A DNA stretch of 64,000 nucleotides. Origin: Epilithonimonas vandammei. Lineage in GTDB: Bacteria > Bacteroidota > Bacteroidia > Flavobacteriales > Weeksellaceae. The translations under genes were made by a program, and so were the position numbers. The stretch spans positions 310,001-374,000 of the forward strand of contig NZ_CP034161.1 of the NCBI RefSeq assembly GCF_003860525.1. Direction: 5' to 3'. The notes under the pieces were generated by a model, which ran no database searches, was not told where the DNA came from, and saw nothing but the letters and a program-made list of their open reading frames with translations. This document shows positions 35,164 through 44,031 of this stretch, one piece after another. The stretch's first letter is position 1, and each line of letters begins with the position of its first letter.

Positions 35164-35219
35164 TGTCAGATGTCAGATTTCGGGTGTCAGAAGTTCATCC
35201 AGCTTCCCGCACCCAGCAT
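35164..35219 (+). repeat. Eight tandem heptads filling the ftsL-rsmH spacer
   Basis: TGTCAGA three times, plus TTTCGGG, AGTTCAT, CCAGCTT, CCCGCAC and CCAGCAT: eight 7-bp units in an unbroken row that occupy nearly the entire 59-nt gap between two cell-division genes. Confidence 0.7.
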
Positions 35220-36112
35220 TACAATTTTATTCCAATTCTCATTTTTGCACTTCTCGCTCTTGAGTTTTCTTCTATTTCTTTATCATCCGGAATGATTGCT
35301 TTTGTTTTCAACAAATCAAAAGCTTTTGCATAATTTCCGTAAATATCACGCTGAGGCTCTCCTTCGAACATCCCGTTTTTCAGAAAACGCTTTACTAATC
35401 TATCTTCTAAAGAGTGATAGGAAATTACGACCAATCTTCCTTCAACTTTTAAAATTTTGTAAGACTGAACGAGCATTTCTTTCAAAACTTCCAATTCCTG
35501 ATTGACTTCAATTCTAATAGCTTGAAAAACTTGAGCAAAAAATTTATTCTGCTTAAAAGCCGGAATATAACTGAAGAGATTTTTCAAATCCTCAGTCGTA
35601 TTGATTTTCTTAGTCTTTCTGTGATGAACGATTTCTCTTGCCAATTTTCGAGATTCTCTCAGTTCGCCATATTGATAAAAGATATTCGCAAGGTCTTCCT
35701 CTTCATAATCGTTGATGATTTTCTTTGCATCAAGACCTTGCATCACATTCATTCTCATATCAAGAGGCGCATTGCTTCTTGTGGAAAATCCCCTTTCCGC
35801 CTCGTCAAACTGATGAGAAGAAACGCCCAAATCCGCTAAAATACCATCCACGTGAGAAATCCCATAAGCCAACATCGAATTTTCCAAAAATCTAAAATTC
35901 TGATTCACCAAAGTAAATCTCGGGTCATCAATGGCGTTTTTCAGCGCATCCAAATCTTGATCAAAAGAAAACAACTTCCCTTTATCGGAAAGCCTGCTTA
36001 AAATCTCTCTAGAGTGACCGCCTCCACCAAAAGTACAGTCCACATAAATCCCGTCTGGATTGGTAACCAGAGCATCTACACTTTGTTTTAATAAGACAGG
36101 ATTGTGATACAT
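35219..36112 (-). CDS. rsmH: 16S rRNA (cytosine-1402-N4)-methyltransferase
   Basis: A 297-residue SAM-dependent methyltransferase acting on C1402 of 16S rRNA in the P site. The N-terminus MYHNPVLLKQSVDALV and the SAM loop YVDCTFGGGGHSREIL are diagnostic, with ILADLGVSSHQFDEAERGFS, FFAQVFQAIRIEVNQEL and VISYHSLEDRLVKRF further on. Full length. It follows mraZ in the standard dcw order; the 83-nt gap contains inverted heptad arms. Confidence 0.96.
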   Translation of the reverse strand: MYHNPVLLKQSVDALVTNPDGIYVDCTFGGGGHSREILSRLSDKGKLFSFDQDLDALKNAIDDPRFTLVNQNFRFLENSMLAYGISHVDGILADLGVSSHQFDEAERGFSTRSNAPLDMRMNVMQGLDAKKIINDYEEEDLANIFYQYGELRESRKLAREIVHHRKTKKINTTEDLKNLFSYIPAFKQNKFFAQVFQAIRIEVNQELEVLKEMLVQSYKILKVEGRLVVISYHSLEDRLVKRFLKNGMFEGEPQRDIYGNYAKAFDLLKTKAIIPDDKEIEENSRARSAKMRIGIKL

Positions 36113-36123
36113 TGTTTTTATAA

Positions 36124-36204
36124 TTGATGAATGATGATTGATAAATGATTTAATTATTCGGTTTATAAAACCTTTTAATTATTCTTTCTTAATTATTAAT
36201 TTGA
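36124..36204. repeat. Inverted heptad arms between mraZ and rsmH
   Basis: Left units TTGATGA, ATGATGA, TTGATAA, ATGATTT, AATTATT (36124-36158). Right units AATTATT, CTTTCTT, AATTATT (36177-36197), running into the mraZ stop codon. A small palindrome GGTTTATAAAACC lies at the centre. Confidence 0.6.
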
Positions 36205-36663
36205 TTCGTCTGAATCAAGATTTCCCATCACGTTTTCTGCAAGATTGGCGAAGTCTGCTTCACTGACAGAAATGACTTGCTCATAAGCTTCTTTATCCCA
36301 AATCTCGACGAGTTCCCCAGCGCTTGTGATGACGATATCTTTGGTCAGATTGGCATATTGTGTCAAATCTTTACTGATTTGCAGACGACCAACATTGTCC
36401 ATCTCCACAGTTTTGACTCCAGCCGTAAACATCCTGATGAAATCTGCATTTTGTTTGATAAATCGGTTGAGACCGTTTATTTTTGTCATCAGTTTTTCCC
36501 AGGGCTTCATCGGATAGACCTCAAGACACTTTTGAAACACCGAACGCTTGATCACAAATGGCTCATCCGCAAAGTGTTCCATCTGCTTCGTAAGCGAAGC
36601 AGGCAGTTTGATGCGTCCTTTGTCATCTATTTTGCACTCGTATGTTCCAATGAAGTTTTTCAT
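36196..36663 (-). CDS. mraZ: Transcriptional regulator MraZ
   Basis: A 155-residue protein with two SpoVT-AbrB-like swapped-hairpin domains: FIGTYECKIDDKGRIKLPAS at the N-terminus and VKTVEMDNVGRLQISKDLTQYA in the second half. MraZ binds repeated boxes upstream of its own gene and represses the dcw operon in the species studied. Three matching boxes lie upstream (36688-36717). An in-frame ATG at 36693 is inside the promoter and rejected; the ATG at 36663 gives the usual MKNFIGTYE start. The -7 box ends 6 nt upstream, predicting a leaderless mRNA. Confidence 0.95.
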   Translation of the reverse strand: MKNFIGTYECKIDDKGRIKLPASLTKQMEHFADEPFVIKRSVFQKCLEVYPMKPWEKLMTKINGLNRFIKQNADFIRMFTAGVKTVEMDNVGRLQISKDLTQYANLTKDIVITSAGELVEIWDKEAYEQVISVSEADFANLAENVMGNLDSDESN

Positions 36664-36669
36664 TTGGAG

Positions 36670-36677
36670 CAAATTTA
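36670..36677 (-). promoter_or_regulatory. -7 box (TAAATTTG) of the mraZ/dcw promoter
   Basis: A consensus match on the minus strand; its last base lies 6 nt before the mraZ ATG. Confidence 0.65.
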
Positions 36678-36687
36678 TATAAAAATC

Positions 36688-36717
36688 TACCACATTTTAC
36701 CACTTTTGCCCACTTTT
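36688..36717 (-). promoter_or_regulatory. MraZ operator: three GTGG boxes at 10-bp spacing
   Basis: On the plus strand CCAC starts at 36690, 36700 and 36710. On the minus strand the units read AAAAGTGGGC, AAAAGTGGTA and AAATGTGGTA. Exact 10-bp phasing puts all three on one face of the helix, just upstream of the -7 box, as in known MraZ operators. Confidence 0.85.
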
Positions 36718-36899
36718 ATACTTAATGTTTATAACTTTTTGTTTTCACAGCTTTGTTGGCTAATGATTTGATTTAAAATCGATTAAAATGAATTATTGCG
36801 AAAACCTTTATTATAAAGCCTTTGCAATGAATGATTTAAAAAAATCGGTTAGAAATGTTTCATTATTTAAAATGATTCTAACTAAAATTTCAAATTACC

Positions 36900-36907
36900 T
36901 ATATTTG
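36900..36907 (+). promoter_or_regulatory. -7 box (TATATTTG) for the nitroreductase gene
   Basis: An exact consensus ending 5 nt before the ATG at 36913, again implying a leaderless transcript. Confidence 0.6.
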
Positions 36908-36912
36908 TTATT

Positions 36913-37539
36913 ATGAATTATTTAGAAGCACTTAACTGGCGATATTCTGTAAAAAAATTTGACGGAAGAAAGATTTCTCCTGAAAAACTGAACAATATCC
37001 TGGAAGCAGGCCGACTGTCTGTCAGCTCATTAGGACTACAACCTTATCATCTCTTGGTTGTGGAAAATGATGAGACGATTCAGAAATTGATTCCGGCTTT
37101 TTATAATCCTTCTCAGATTTCGACCTGTTCGCATTTGATAGCTTTGGTTTCCAAGACGCATATTAATAAGGAGTATGTTGATAATTATTTCGGACATATT
37201 ATTAATGAGAGAGGCGTGACCTTGGAACAGTTGTCGGCTTTTAGAAATAATATCGATCAATTTTTAGAAAACTACACGCAAAAAGAATTAGAAAGCTGGT
37301 CCGAGAAACAGAATTACATTGTTCTTGGCTCATTGATTTTGGCCTCTGCTGAGGAAAAAATCGACACTTGTCCAATGGAAGGTTTCAAATCTGAAATCAT
37401 AGAAGACGTTTTGAAAATCGATAAAGAGAATGAGAAAGTGGCTGTTGTTTTGGCTTTAGGTTATCGCGCGGAGGATGATATTTTTCAGAATTTCAAAAAA
37501 GTGAGAAAACCTGCGGATAAGTTCATCAAATTTCTGTAA
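36913..37539 (+). CDS. Nitroreductase-family NAD(P)H oxidoreductase
   Basis: A 208-residue FMN flavoprotein of the nitroreductase fold (NfsB-like). The N-terminal RYSVKKFDGRKIS carries the Arg-Ser FMN phosphate-binding residues, followed by LEAGRLSVSSLGLQPYHLLVV. LILASAEEKIDTCPMEGFKSE matches the conserved Gly-rich region, and the C-terminal KVRKPADKFIKF gives the usual basic end. It probably reduces quinones or nitro compounds with NAD(P)H in the cytosol; the physiological substrate is unknown. Divergent from mraZ. Confidence 0.88.
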   Translation: MNYLEALNWRYSVKKFDGRKISPEKLNNILEAGRLSVSSLGLQPYHLLVVENDETIQKLIPAFYNPSQISTCSHLIALVSKTHINKEYVDNYFGHIINERGVTLEQLSAFRNNIDQFLENYTQKELESWSEKQNYIVLGSLILASAEEKIDTCPMEGFKSEIIEDVLKIDKENEKVAVVLALGYRAEDDIFQNFKKVRKPADKFIKFL

Positions 37540-37562
37540 TTTTAATTATTAATTCAAATAAA

Positions 37563-37787
37563 ATGAATGCTATCAGACAAATCGTTGAGGTCAAAAACCA
37601 TAAGTTAAACATCGAACTTCCAGAAAACTTCGATGCAGAATATGCTGAGGTTATCATTTTTCCGAAAGAAGAAGAACTTGATTTTGAAATTTCTGAAGAT
37701 GAGAAAGCATTGATGAGAAAGCGTGTTGCTGTAGCTAAAGAAGAAGATTTTGAAGATTGGGACGCTATTAAAGATAACTTTTTATAA
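37563..37787 (+). CDS. Antitoxin of a ParE/RelE-type pair
   Basis: A 74-residue acidic protein; its last base is the first base of the next gene's ATG. The N-terminal half (IVEVKNHKLNIELPENFDAE, AEVIIFPKEEEL) looks like a short beta-rich domain. The C-terminal half is helical and acidic (DEKALMRKRVAVAKEEDFEDWDAIKDNF), as in antitoxins that wrap RelE/ParE toxins. Identification is mainly from position and size; I do not recognise a specific named family. Confidence 0.72.
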   Translation: MNAIRQIVEVKNHKLNIELPENFDAEYAEVIIFPKEEELDFEISEDEKALMRKRVAVAKEEDFEDWDAIKDNFL

Positions 37788-38080
37788 TGTTCAAAGTTTC
37801 AATTCTAAAAAGTGCGAAATCTGACCTTAGAGATGCAAGTGATTATTATGGAGCAATTTCTAAAGAACTTAAGGCAAGATTTCTTACTAATTTCAATAAT
37901 ACATTAAACCAACTTAAAGAAATCCCCTATTTCCAAATAAGATTTGATGAGTTTCGTCTGAGGCAAGTCAAAAACTTCCCCGTTATGATTCATTATATTA
38001 TTAATGAAGAGGAAAAAGTAGTCAAGGTTTACGGCATTCGTTTTGCCAAATCCAATCCTGACAGTCATCCAAAGATTTAA
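37787..38080 (+). CDS. RelE/ParE superfamily toxin
   Basis: A 97-residue protein with the RelE/ParE fold pattern: FKVSILKSAKSDLRDASDYY at the N-terminus, then FLTNFNNTLNQLKEIPYFQIRFDEFRLRQV and VMIHYIINEEEKVVKVYGIRF. ParE toxins act on gyrase and RelE toxins cut ribosome-bound mRNA; the sequence alone does not decide between them. It overlaps its antitoxin by one base (TAATG), a typical coupled pair, inserted between a nitroreductase gene and nadB. Confidence 0.82.
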   Translation: MFKVSILKSAKSDLRDASDYYGAISKELKARFLTNFNNTLNQLKEIPYFQIRFDEFRLRQVKNFPVMIHYIINEEEKVVKVYGIRFAKSNPDSHPKI

Positions 38081-38113
38081 TATCTTTAATAATCCTACAA
38101 TTTCAAAATTAAA

Positions 38114-39712
38114 ATGATAAAAACAGACGTTCTTGTAATCGGTTCCGGAATCTCGGGCTTATCTTACGCCATCAAAATTGCTGAACAATTACCAGACACT
38201 AAAATAACAATCGTCACCAAATCCAACGAGGACGAAAGCAACACCAAATATGCACAAGGCGGATTGGCAGTTGTAACAGATTTTTCCAAAGATAATTTTC
38301 AAAAACATATAGACGACACTTTACGAGCCGGAGATTACATCAATGACCCAGAAATTGTAAAAATGGTGGTGGAAGAAGCACCTCATCGTTTTAATGAAAT
38401 TGTGGAATGGGGCGCAAAATTTGACCAAGAAAAAGGAAAATATTCATTAGGAAGAGAAGGCGGACATACCGAGAACAGAATTGTTCATCATAAAGATATT
38501 ACAGGATTCGAAATTGAAAGAGCGCTTTTGGAAACCATCAGAAATTCTCCAAATATCGAAATCCTTGCCCATCATTACGTGATTGATTTGATTACCCAAC
38601 ATCACGTTCCGGGGAAAGAGTTAGACAAAGGAAACATCCACGGTTACGGTGCTTATGTTCTTGATGCGCAAAATAAAAAAATCAAAAAAATCACTTCTAA
38701 GATAACTTTGGTTGCGACCGGCGGCGCTGGTCACGTTTATAAAAACACAACCAACCCGATTATTGCCACAGGAGACGGAATCGCTTTTGTTCACAGAGCT
38801 CAAGGGAAAGTTTCGAATATGCAATATTATCAGTTTCACCCAACTGCGATGTATTCTAAAAGAGACGGAATGCTGTTCCTGATTTCCGAAGCTGTTCGTG
38901 GAGACGGCGCAAAACTTCGCACCAAAAATGGAAAACCGTTTATGCAGAAATATGACGAACGCGAAGAATTAGCGTCTCGTGACATTGTTGCAAGAGGAAT
39001 CGATAATGAATTGAAAATAAGCGGAGATGATTATGTTGGATTGGATTGTCGTGAAATGGACAGAGAAAAATTCATCAATCACTTCCCAAACATCTATCAA
39101 AAATGTCTAGATGAAGGAATTGACCCTTTCAAAGAATTGATTCCGGTTGTTCCGGCTTGTCATTATTTAATGGGCGGAATCGACACTGATAAATACGGAC
39201 AATCTTCTATTAAAAATCTTTTTGCCGTTGGAGAATGTACGAATTCTGGACTTCACGGTGCCAATCGTTTAGCTTCGAATTCTTTATTGGAAGGTTTGGT
39301 CTTTGGGCACAATGCGGCGATGAAAACAGTTGAATTGTTGAAAGAAAATGATTTTAATTTCGATGATTTGAAAGCTGTTCCGGAATGGAATGAAGATGGA
39401 ATGAAAATGATGGACGAAATGGTTCTCGTCACTTATCTTAGAAAACAACTTCAGGAAATGATGAGCGACTTGGTTGCTATTGTAAGAAGCAATGCAAGAT
39501 TGGAATTGGCGAAGAAAAAACAGCGTGAGATCTATGAAGCTGTGACAGAACTTTATAATTATTCCATACTTTCGCCACAGCTTTCTGAACTGAGAAACCT
39601 TGTGAATGTTTCTTATCTGATTATTAAACATTCTCTGGAAATGAAAGAGAACAAAGGCGCATTTTATAATAAAGATTTGGCGACGAAACCATTATTGATA
39701 AAAGAAAATTAA
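38114..39712 (+). CDS. nadB: L-aspartate oxidase
   Basis: A 532-residue FAD enzyme oxidising L-Asp to iminoaspartate, the first step of de novo NAD synthesis. FAD-binding VLVIGSGISGLSYAIKIAE at the N-terminus, TKYAQGGLAVV, SLGREGGHTENRIVHHKDITG, QFHPTAMY and GECTNSGLHGANRLASNSLLEGLVFG are classic for the succinate dehydrogenase/aspartate oxidase flavoprotein family. The C-terminal helical domain is present. It forms an operon with nadC, 6 nt downstream; nadA is not in the window. Confidence 0.96.
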   Translation: MIKTDVLVIGSGISGLSYAIKIAEQLPDTKITIVTKSNEDESNTKYAQGGLAVVTDFSKDNFQKHIDDTLRAGDYINDPEIVKMVVEEAPHRFNEIVEWGAKFDQEKGKYSLGREGGHTENRIVHHKDITGFEIERALLETIRNSPNIEILAHHYVIDLITQHHVPGKELDKGNIHGYGAYVLDAQNKKIKKITSKITLVATGGAGHVYKNTTNPIIATGDGIAFVHRAQGKVSNMQYYQFHPTAMYSKRDGMLFLISEAVRGDGAKLRTKNGKPFMQKYDEREELASRDIVARGIDNELKISGDDYVGLDCREMDREKFINHFPNIYQKCLDEGIDPFKELIPVVPACHYLMGGIDTDKYGQSSIKNLFAVGECTNSGLHGANRLASNSLLEGLVFGHNAAMKTVELLKENDFNFDDLKAVPEWNEDGMKMMDEMVLVTYLRKQLQEMMSDLVAIVRSNARLELAKKKQREIYEAVTELYNYSILSPQLSELRNLVNVSYLIIKHSLEMKENKGAFYNKDLATKPLLIKEN

Positions 39713-39718
39713 AAAGCA

Positions 39719-40582
39719 ATGAAAAGACCAGCATACGCATCCGATAAAGTTTTAAAAGAATTCATCCGAACGGCATTGGAAGAAGACATCCAAAACGGTG
39801 ACCATTCTACACTATCAACCATTCCAAAAGATCTGGAGCAGAAAGCACAGCTTTTAGTTAAAGAAAACTGCATTTTAGCTGGTGTTGAATTGGCAGAAAT
39901 TATTTTCAAATATTTTGATAAAAATCTCAATGTTGAAGTTTTTATTAAAGATGGTCAGCCTGCTAAAAAAGGGGATGTTGCTTTTATAGTTTCCGGAAAA
40001 GCGAGGTCGATTCTTTCTACGGAACGCTTGGTTCTGAACTGTATGCAAAGAATGAGTGGCATTGCTACGATGACTCACGATTGGGATTCTCGGTTAGTCG
40101 GAACTAAGACAAAACTACTGGATACTAGAAAAACAACTCCTAATTTCCGAGTTTGTGAAAAATGGGCGGTGGCCATTGGTGGCGGAACCAATCACAGATA
40201 TGGCCTTTATGATATGATAATGCTGAAAGACAATCATATCGATTATAACGGAAGCATTACCAATGCCGTGAAAATGGCAAAAGATTATGTCAAGAAAAAC
40301 AAGCTGAAACTTAAAATTGAGGTTGAAACACGTAACCTGGAAGAAGTTGAAGAAGCTGTAAAATCTGGTGCAGACAGAATTATGTTTGACAATATGGATG
40401 TGGAAATGATGGCTAAAGCTGTAAATCTAGTTAATGGAAAAGCTGAGACAGAAGCAAGCGGTGGAATTACGCGCGAGGTGCTAAATTCGGTGGCAAAAAC
40501 TGGCGTTAAATTTATCTCAGCGGGTGCAATAACTCACTCTTCGAGCAATATCGACCTGAGTCTCAAGGCTTTAAAAATTTAA
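39719..40582 (+). CDS. nadC: Nicotinate-nucleotide pyrophosphorylase (carboxylating)
   Basis: A 287-residue quinolinate phosphoribosyltransferase: quinolinate plus PRPP gives nicotinate mononucleotide, CO2 and PPi. Landmarks are ALEEDIQNGDHST, LVLNCMQRMSGIAT, LLDTRKTTPNFRVCEKWAVAIGGGTNHR and LKDNHI, with the C-terminal EASGGITREVLNSVAKTGVKFISAGAITHS. Full length. Only 6 nt separate it from nadB, so the two steps are coexpressed; the PRPP comes from prs at 16.8 kb. Confidence 0.96.
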   Translation: MKRPAYASDKVLKEFIRTALEEDIQNGDHSTLSTIPKDLEQKAQLLVKENCILAGVELAEIIFKYFDKNLNVEVFIKDGQPAKKGDVAFIVSGKARSILSTERLVLNCMQRMSGIATMTHDWDSRLVGTKTKLLDTRKTTPNFRVCEKWAVAIGGGTNHRYGLYDMIMLKDNHIDYNGSITNAVKMAKDYVKKNKLKLKIEVETRNLEEVEEAVKSGADRIMFDNMDVEMMAKAVNLVNGKAETEASGGITREVLNSVAKTGVKFISAGAITHSSSNIDLSLKALKI

Positions 40583-40643
40583 CACTTTCTTAACAGGAGT
40601 TATCATTTTTTTTAAGACTTTTGCGACATAAATCTTAAGGAAA

Positions 40644-43600
40644 ATGAAAAAGACTCTAATCGTTGCAATTTTACTTGCCGGTTTTTTCACTGCAACTGCA
40701 CAGGTAACAACAAGTAGTGTGCAAGGTGTATATGCAAACGCAGCCGGTGGAACGGTAAAAGCAACCCACGTCCCAACAGGAACTGTCTATACAGGAACAG
40801 TTAATTCTTCTGGAAGTTTTACGATTTCGAACATGCGTGTTGGTGGTCCGTATACAATAGAAATTTCTAAAAGTAACGAGAAGCCACTTATTTATGAAGA
40901 TGTTTATTTGGAATTAGGTCAACCTTTTGTGTTGAATGCTAATGCTAAAGACGGTGTAAAAACTACTGATATTGGTGAAGTTGTCATAACTGGAAACAGA
41001 AAGACTAACACTAATAAAAATGGTGCAGCAACCAACGTTGGACAAAAACAAATCCAAGAGCTACCTCAAACGTCACGAAGCATTACAGAATTTACAAGAT
41101 TGACGCCTCAGGCTAATGGAAATTCATTTGCTGGTAGAGATGCAAGATACAACAATTTGCAAATTGATGGTGCTAACTTTAATAATGGATTTGGTTTAAG
41201 TTCAAACCCTATTCCTGGAGGTGGAGCTGTACAGCCTATTTCTTTGGATGCTATCCAAGAGATTTCTGTAAACATTGCTCCTTTTGATATTACACAATCT
41301 GGTTTCACGGGAGCTGGTATCAATGCTGTAACAAAATCGGGTACAAATAAATTTCACGGATCTCTTTATGGTTATTATACTGGAAAAGAGCTAACTGGCT
41401 GGAAAATCAACGGTGACAAATTAGACCAAGTATCTGGTGTGAAAATGACTAACGGTCTTACTGTAGGTGGGCCAATAGTTAAGGATAAATTATTCTTTTT
41501 CTTAAGTGCGGAAAGAGAAATTGCTACCGGAGCTAATGCTTCTGGAGCTAATCTTTGGAAAGCTTCTCAGAATGGAGTAGCAGACGCGGCAAATAACATT
41601 ACAAGAGTTAAAGAATCTGATCTAATTGCAGTTAGAAATCACTTGATTAATGTTTGGGGCTATGATCCAGGAAGATACCAAGGCTATGCTAATGAAGCAG
41701 AACAAAGTGGAGATAAAATCTTAGCAAGACTAGATTGGAACATTAGTGATAAACACAAGTTTGCTGTTCGTTATAATTATATGAAAGCGAATTCTATGCA
41801 AATCGCTAACGGAAACTCTGGTCCTCAGCCAAGATCTTCTTTCAATCGTGTTTCTGCAAACTCTATGACGTTTGAGAATGGTAATTATGGATTTGAAAAT
41901 ATTGTACAGTCTATTACTGCCGAGTTGAACTCAACTTTCAATAGCAAGTTATCTAATAAGTTGTTATTCACTTATTCTCAAATTCAAGATACAAGATCTA
42001 CACCTTCTAATCAGTTATTCCCATTTGTAGATATCTGGGATGGTTCTGCAACAGGAGGAAACTACATGAGCTTTGGAACAGAATTGTTCTCTTATAAGAA
42101 TGATGTTATAAACAATAACTATTCATTCATCAATAACCTTACATATACAGCAGGAAAACATACTTTTACAGGAGGTGTTGCTTTCGAATTGCAAAAATTC
42201 GGAAATTCCTACACTCGTATGGGAACTGGATATTATAGGTATAAATCTGTTGAGGATTTCTTAACAACAGGTACAGCTAACGAAGTGGCGCCAATTATGT
42301 ATGGTCTGACTTATCCATATGCTGGCCAAGATACATATGCAAGAGTTAATTTTGGTTTAGCTTCAGCTTATATTCAAGATAAATTTACAGTTAATGAAAA
42401 ATTCAACTTCACATTAGGTTTAAGAGCTGAGTTACCACTTTATCTTAATGACCTAACTCCAAATCCATCTATTGATGCATTAACATTATTAGATGTAAAT
42501 GGAAATCCTAAAAATTATTCTTCTGGAGAATGGCCTAATTCTAAAGTAATGTTATCGCCAAGATTTGGCTTTAACTATGATGTTGCTGGAGACAGAAGTT
42601 TAATTATCCGCGGGGGAAGTGGTATTTTCACAGGACGTGTACCATTTGTATGGTTAACTAACATGCCAACAGGTGCAGGAGTACTACAAAATACAATTGA
42701 GCCTAATGGTTACGCAGCTGTCGCTCCATGGATTGGACAAATTCGTTTCCAAACAGATCCATACTATTATGTAAATAATCCTATTTATTACACCGCTAAT
42801 GGAGCTCAGGTAACACCATTTATTTCTAGTCCAAAAGTTGGTGCTCCATCTTCTTTTTCTTTAGTAGATCAGAACTTTAAAATGCCTTCTGTTTGGAGAT
42901 CAAGTTTAGGTATCGATTATAAAATCCCGAATACTAAAGTAACATTCACTTCAGATATCCTTTACACAAGAGATGTTAATGCAATCTTCCAGTTTGGTGC
43001 TAACAGAAAAGTATCAACTGCAAGAATGACATACGCAGATAGAGCATATTATCCAACTGCTGCTTCTTATCAATACAATACTGCTCTTGGAGCAAACAAT
43101 GCATACGTATTAACAAACACAGACAAAAAAGGATACTCTTTTTCTGCAACAGGTGGATTTAACGTTGCACCTTGGCACGGTCTTTCTGGATCTGTATTCT
43201 ATACTTATTCAAAGGCAAAAGAAGTTTCTGCAAATGCTGGATCTAGTGCATCATCAGCTTGGGGAGGTTCTCCAACTATCGATTCACCAAACGAGGAAAT
43301 ATTACAGTTGTCTAACTATGCAATCCCGCACAGAATTGTTGCTAACATTACTTACAACATCAAGAATACAACAATTGGTCTATATTATTCTGGCTCTAGC
43401 CAAGGTAGATTCTCATATTACTATTCTAATGATGTGAATGGTGATGGTATTGCAAATGACTTGATGTATATCCCTACTGTTGCGCAAGGAACCAAGTTTG
43501 TAGACATTGTTTCTAACGGACAAGTTCAATATACAGCAGCTCAGCAGCAGCAAGCTTTTGATCAGTTTATCTCTGACAATGGTCTTGAAAAATACAGAGG

Positions 43601-43946
43601 ACAGATTCTTCCAAGAAACGGTTTCTTACTTCCTTGGACAAACAGGGTTGATGTTCGTTTAAGCCAGACTATTTTCAACAATATGGCTACGAAAGGAGAC
43701 AAAGTTCAGATTACTTTGGATATTGTTAACATCGGTAATTTAATTAATTCTGATTGGGGAATCAAGGATTATATGGTTAGCTCATATGGTGCTGCCGTAT
43801 TAGCAAAATCAGGAACTGCAGCTACTCCAGACCCAAGCTTCACGATGTTACGTGATAATAATGAACTTCTAAAAAAACCAACAAGACCAGCAAGCACAAC
43901 TGCTACTACTTGGAATATGATGTTAGGATTTAAATATTCTTTCTAA
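40644..43946 (+). CDS. TonB-dependent receptor, Oar-like
   Basis: A 1100-residue outer-membrane protein. A signal peptide (MKKTLIVAILLAGFFTATAQ) precedes a carboxypeptidase-regulatory-like beta domain (~21-100). A plug follows with IGEVVITGNRK, IQELPQTSRSITEFTRLTPQ and GAGINAVTKSGTNKFHGSLYGYY, then a large beta barrel ending in aromatic Phe (MLGFKYSF). This order matches the Oar-type receptors abundant in Bacteroidota; the ligand is unknown. Monocistronic with a good terminator at 43976-44003. Confidence 0.92.
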   Translation: MKKTLIVAILLAGFFTATAQVTTSSVQGVYANAAGGTVKATHVPTGTVYTGTVNSSGSFTISNMRVGGPYTIEISKSNEKPLIYEDVYLELGQPFVLNANAKDGVKTTDIGEVVITGNRKTNTNKNGAATNVGQKQIQELPQTSRSITEFTRLTPQANGNSFAGRDARYNNLQIDGANFNNGFGLSSNPIPGGGAVQPISLDAIQEISVNIAPFDITQSGFTGAGINAVTKSGTNKFHGSLYGYYTGKELTGWKINGDKLDQVSGVKMTNGLTVGGPIVKDKLFFFLSAEREIATGANASGANLWKASQNGVADAANNITRVKESDLIAVRNHLINVWGYDPGRYQGYANEAEQSGDKILARLDWNISDKHKFAVRYNYMKANSMQIANGNSGPQPRSSFNRVSANSMTFENGNYGFENIVQSITAELNSTFNSKLSNKLLFTYSQIQDTRSTPSNQLFPFVDIWDGSATGGNYMSFGTELFSYKNDVINNNYSFINNLTYTAGKHTFTGGVAFELQKFGNSYTRMGTGYYRYKSVEDFLTTGTANEVAPIMYGLTYPYAGQDTYARVNFGLASAYIQDKFTVNEKFNFTLGLRAELPLYLNDLTPNPSIDALTLLDVNGNPKNYSSGEWPNSKVMLSPRFGFNYDVAGDRSLIIRGGSGIFTGRVPFVWLTNMPTGAGVLQNTIEPNGYAAVAPWIGQIRFQTDPYYYVNNPIYYTANGAQVTPFISSPKVGAPSSFSLVDQNFKMPSVWRSSLGIDYKIPNTKVTFTSDILYTRDVNAIFQFGANRKVSTARMTYADRAYYPTAASYQYNTALGANNAYVLTNTDKKGYSFSATGGFNVAPWHGLSGSVFYTYSKAKEVSANAGSSASSAWGGSPTIDSPNEEILQLSNYAIPHRIVANITYNIKNTTIGLYYSGSSQGRFSYYYSNDVNGDGIANDLMYIPTVAQGTKFVDIVSNGQVQYTAAQQQQAFDQFISDNGLEKYRGQILPRNGFLLPWTNRVDVRLSQTIFNNMATKGDKVQITLDIVNIGNLINSDWGIKDYMVSSYGAAVLAKSGTAATPDPSFTMLRDNNELLKKPTRPASTTATTWNMMLGFKYSF

Positions 43947-43975
43947 TCATAGAATTACATTTTAATTAACAACTC

Positions 43976-44003
43976 AAATCCCGGCAATCTGTCGGGATTT
44001 TTC
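43976..44003 (+). terminator. Terminator of the TonB-dependent receptor gene
   Basis: AAATCCCG (43976-43983) pairs with CGGGATTT (43993-44000) across a 9-nt loop and is followed by T residues. Confidence 0.8.
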
Positions 44004-44011
44004 TATATTTG
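44004..44011 (+). promoter_or_regulatory. -7 box (TATATTTG) for the small membrane protein gene
   Basis: An exact consensus directly after the preceding terminator and 20 nt before the ATG at 44032. Confidence 0.6.
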
Positions 44012-44031
44012 CTAATCAAAAAAATCAGACT

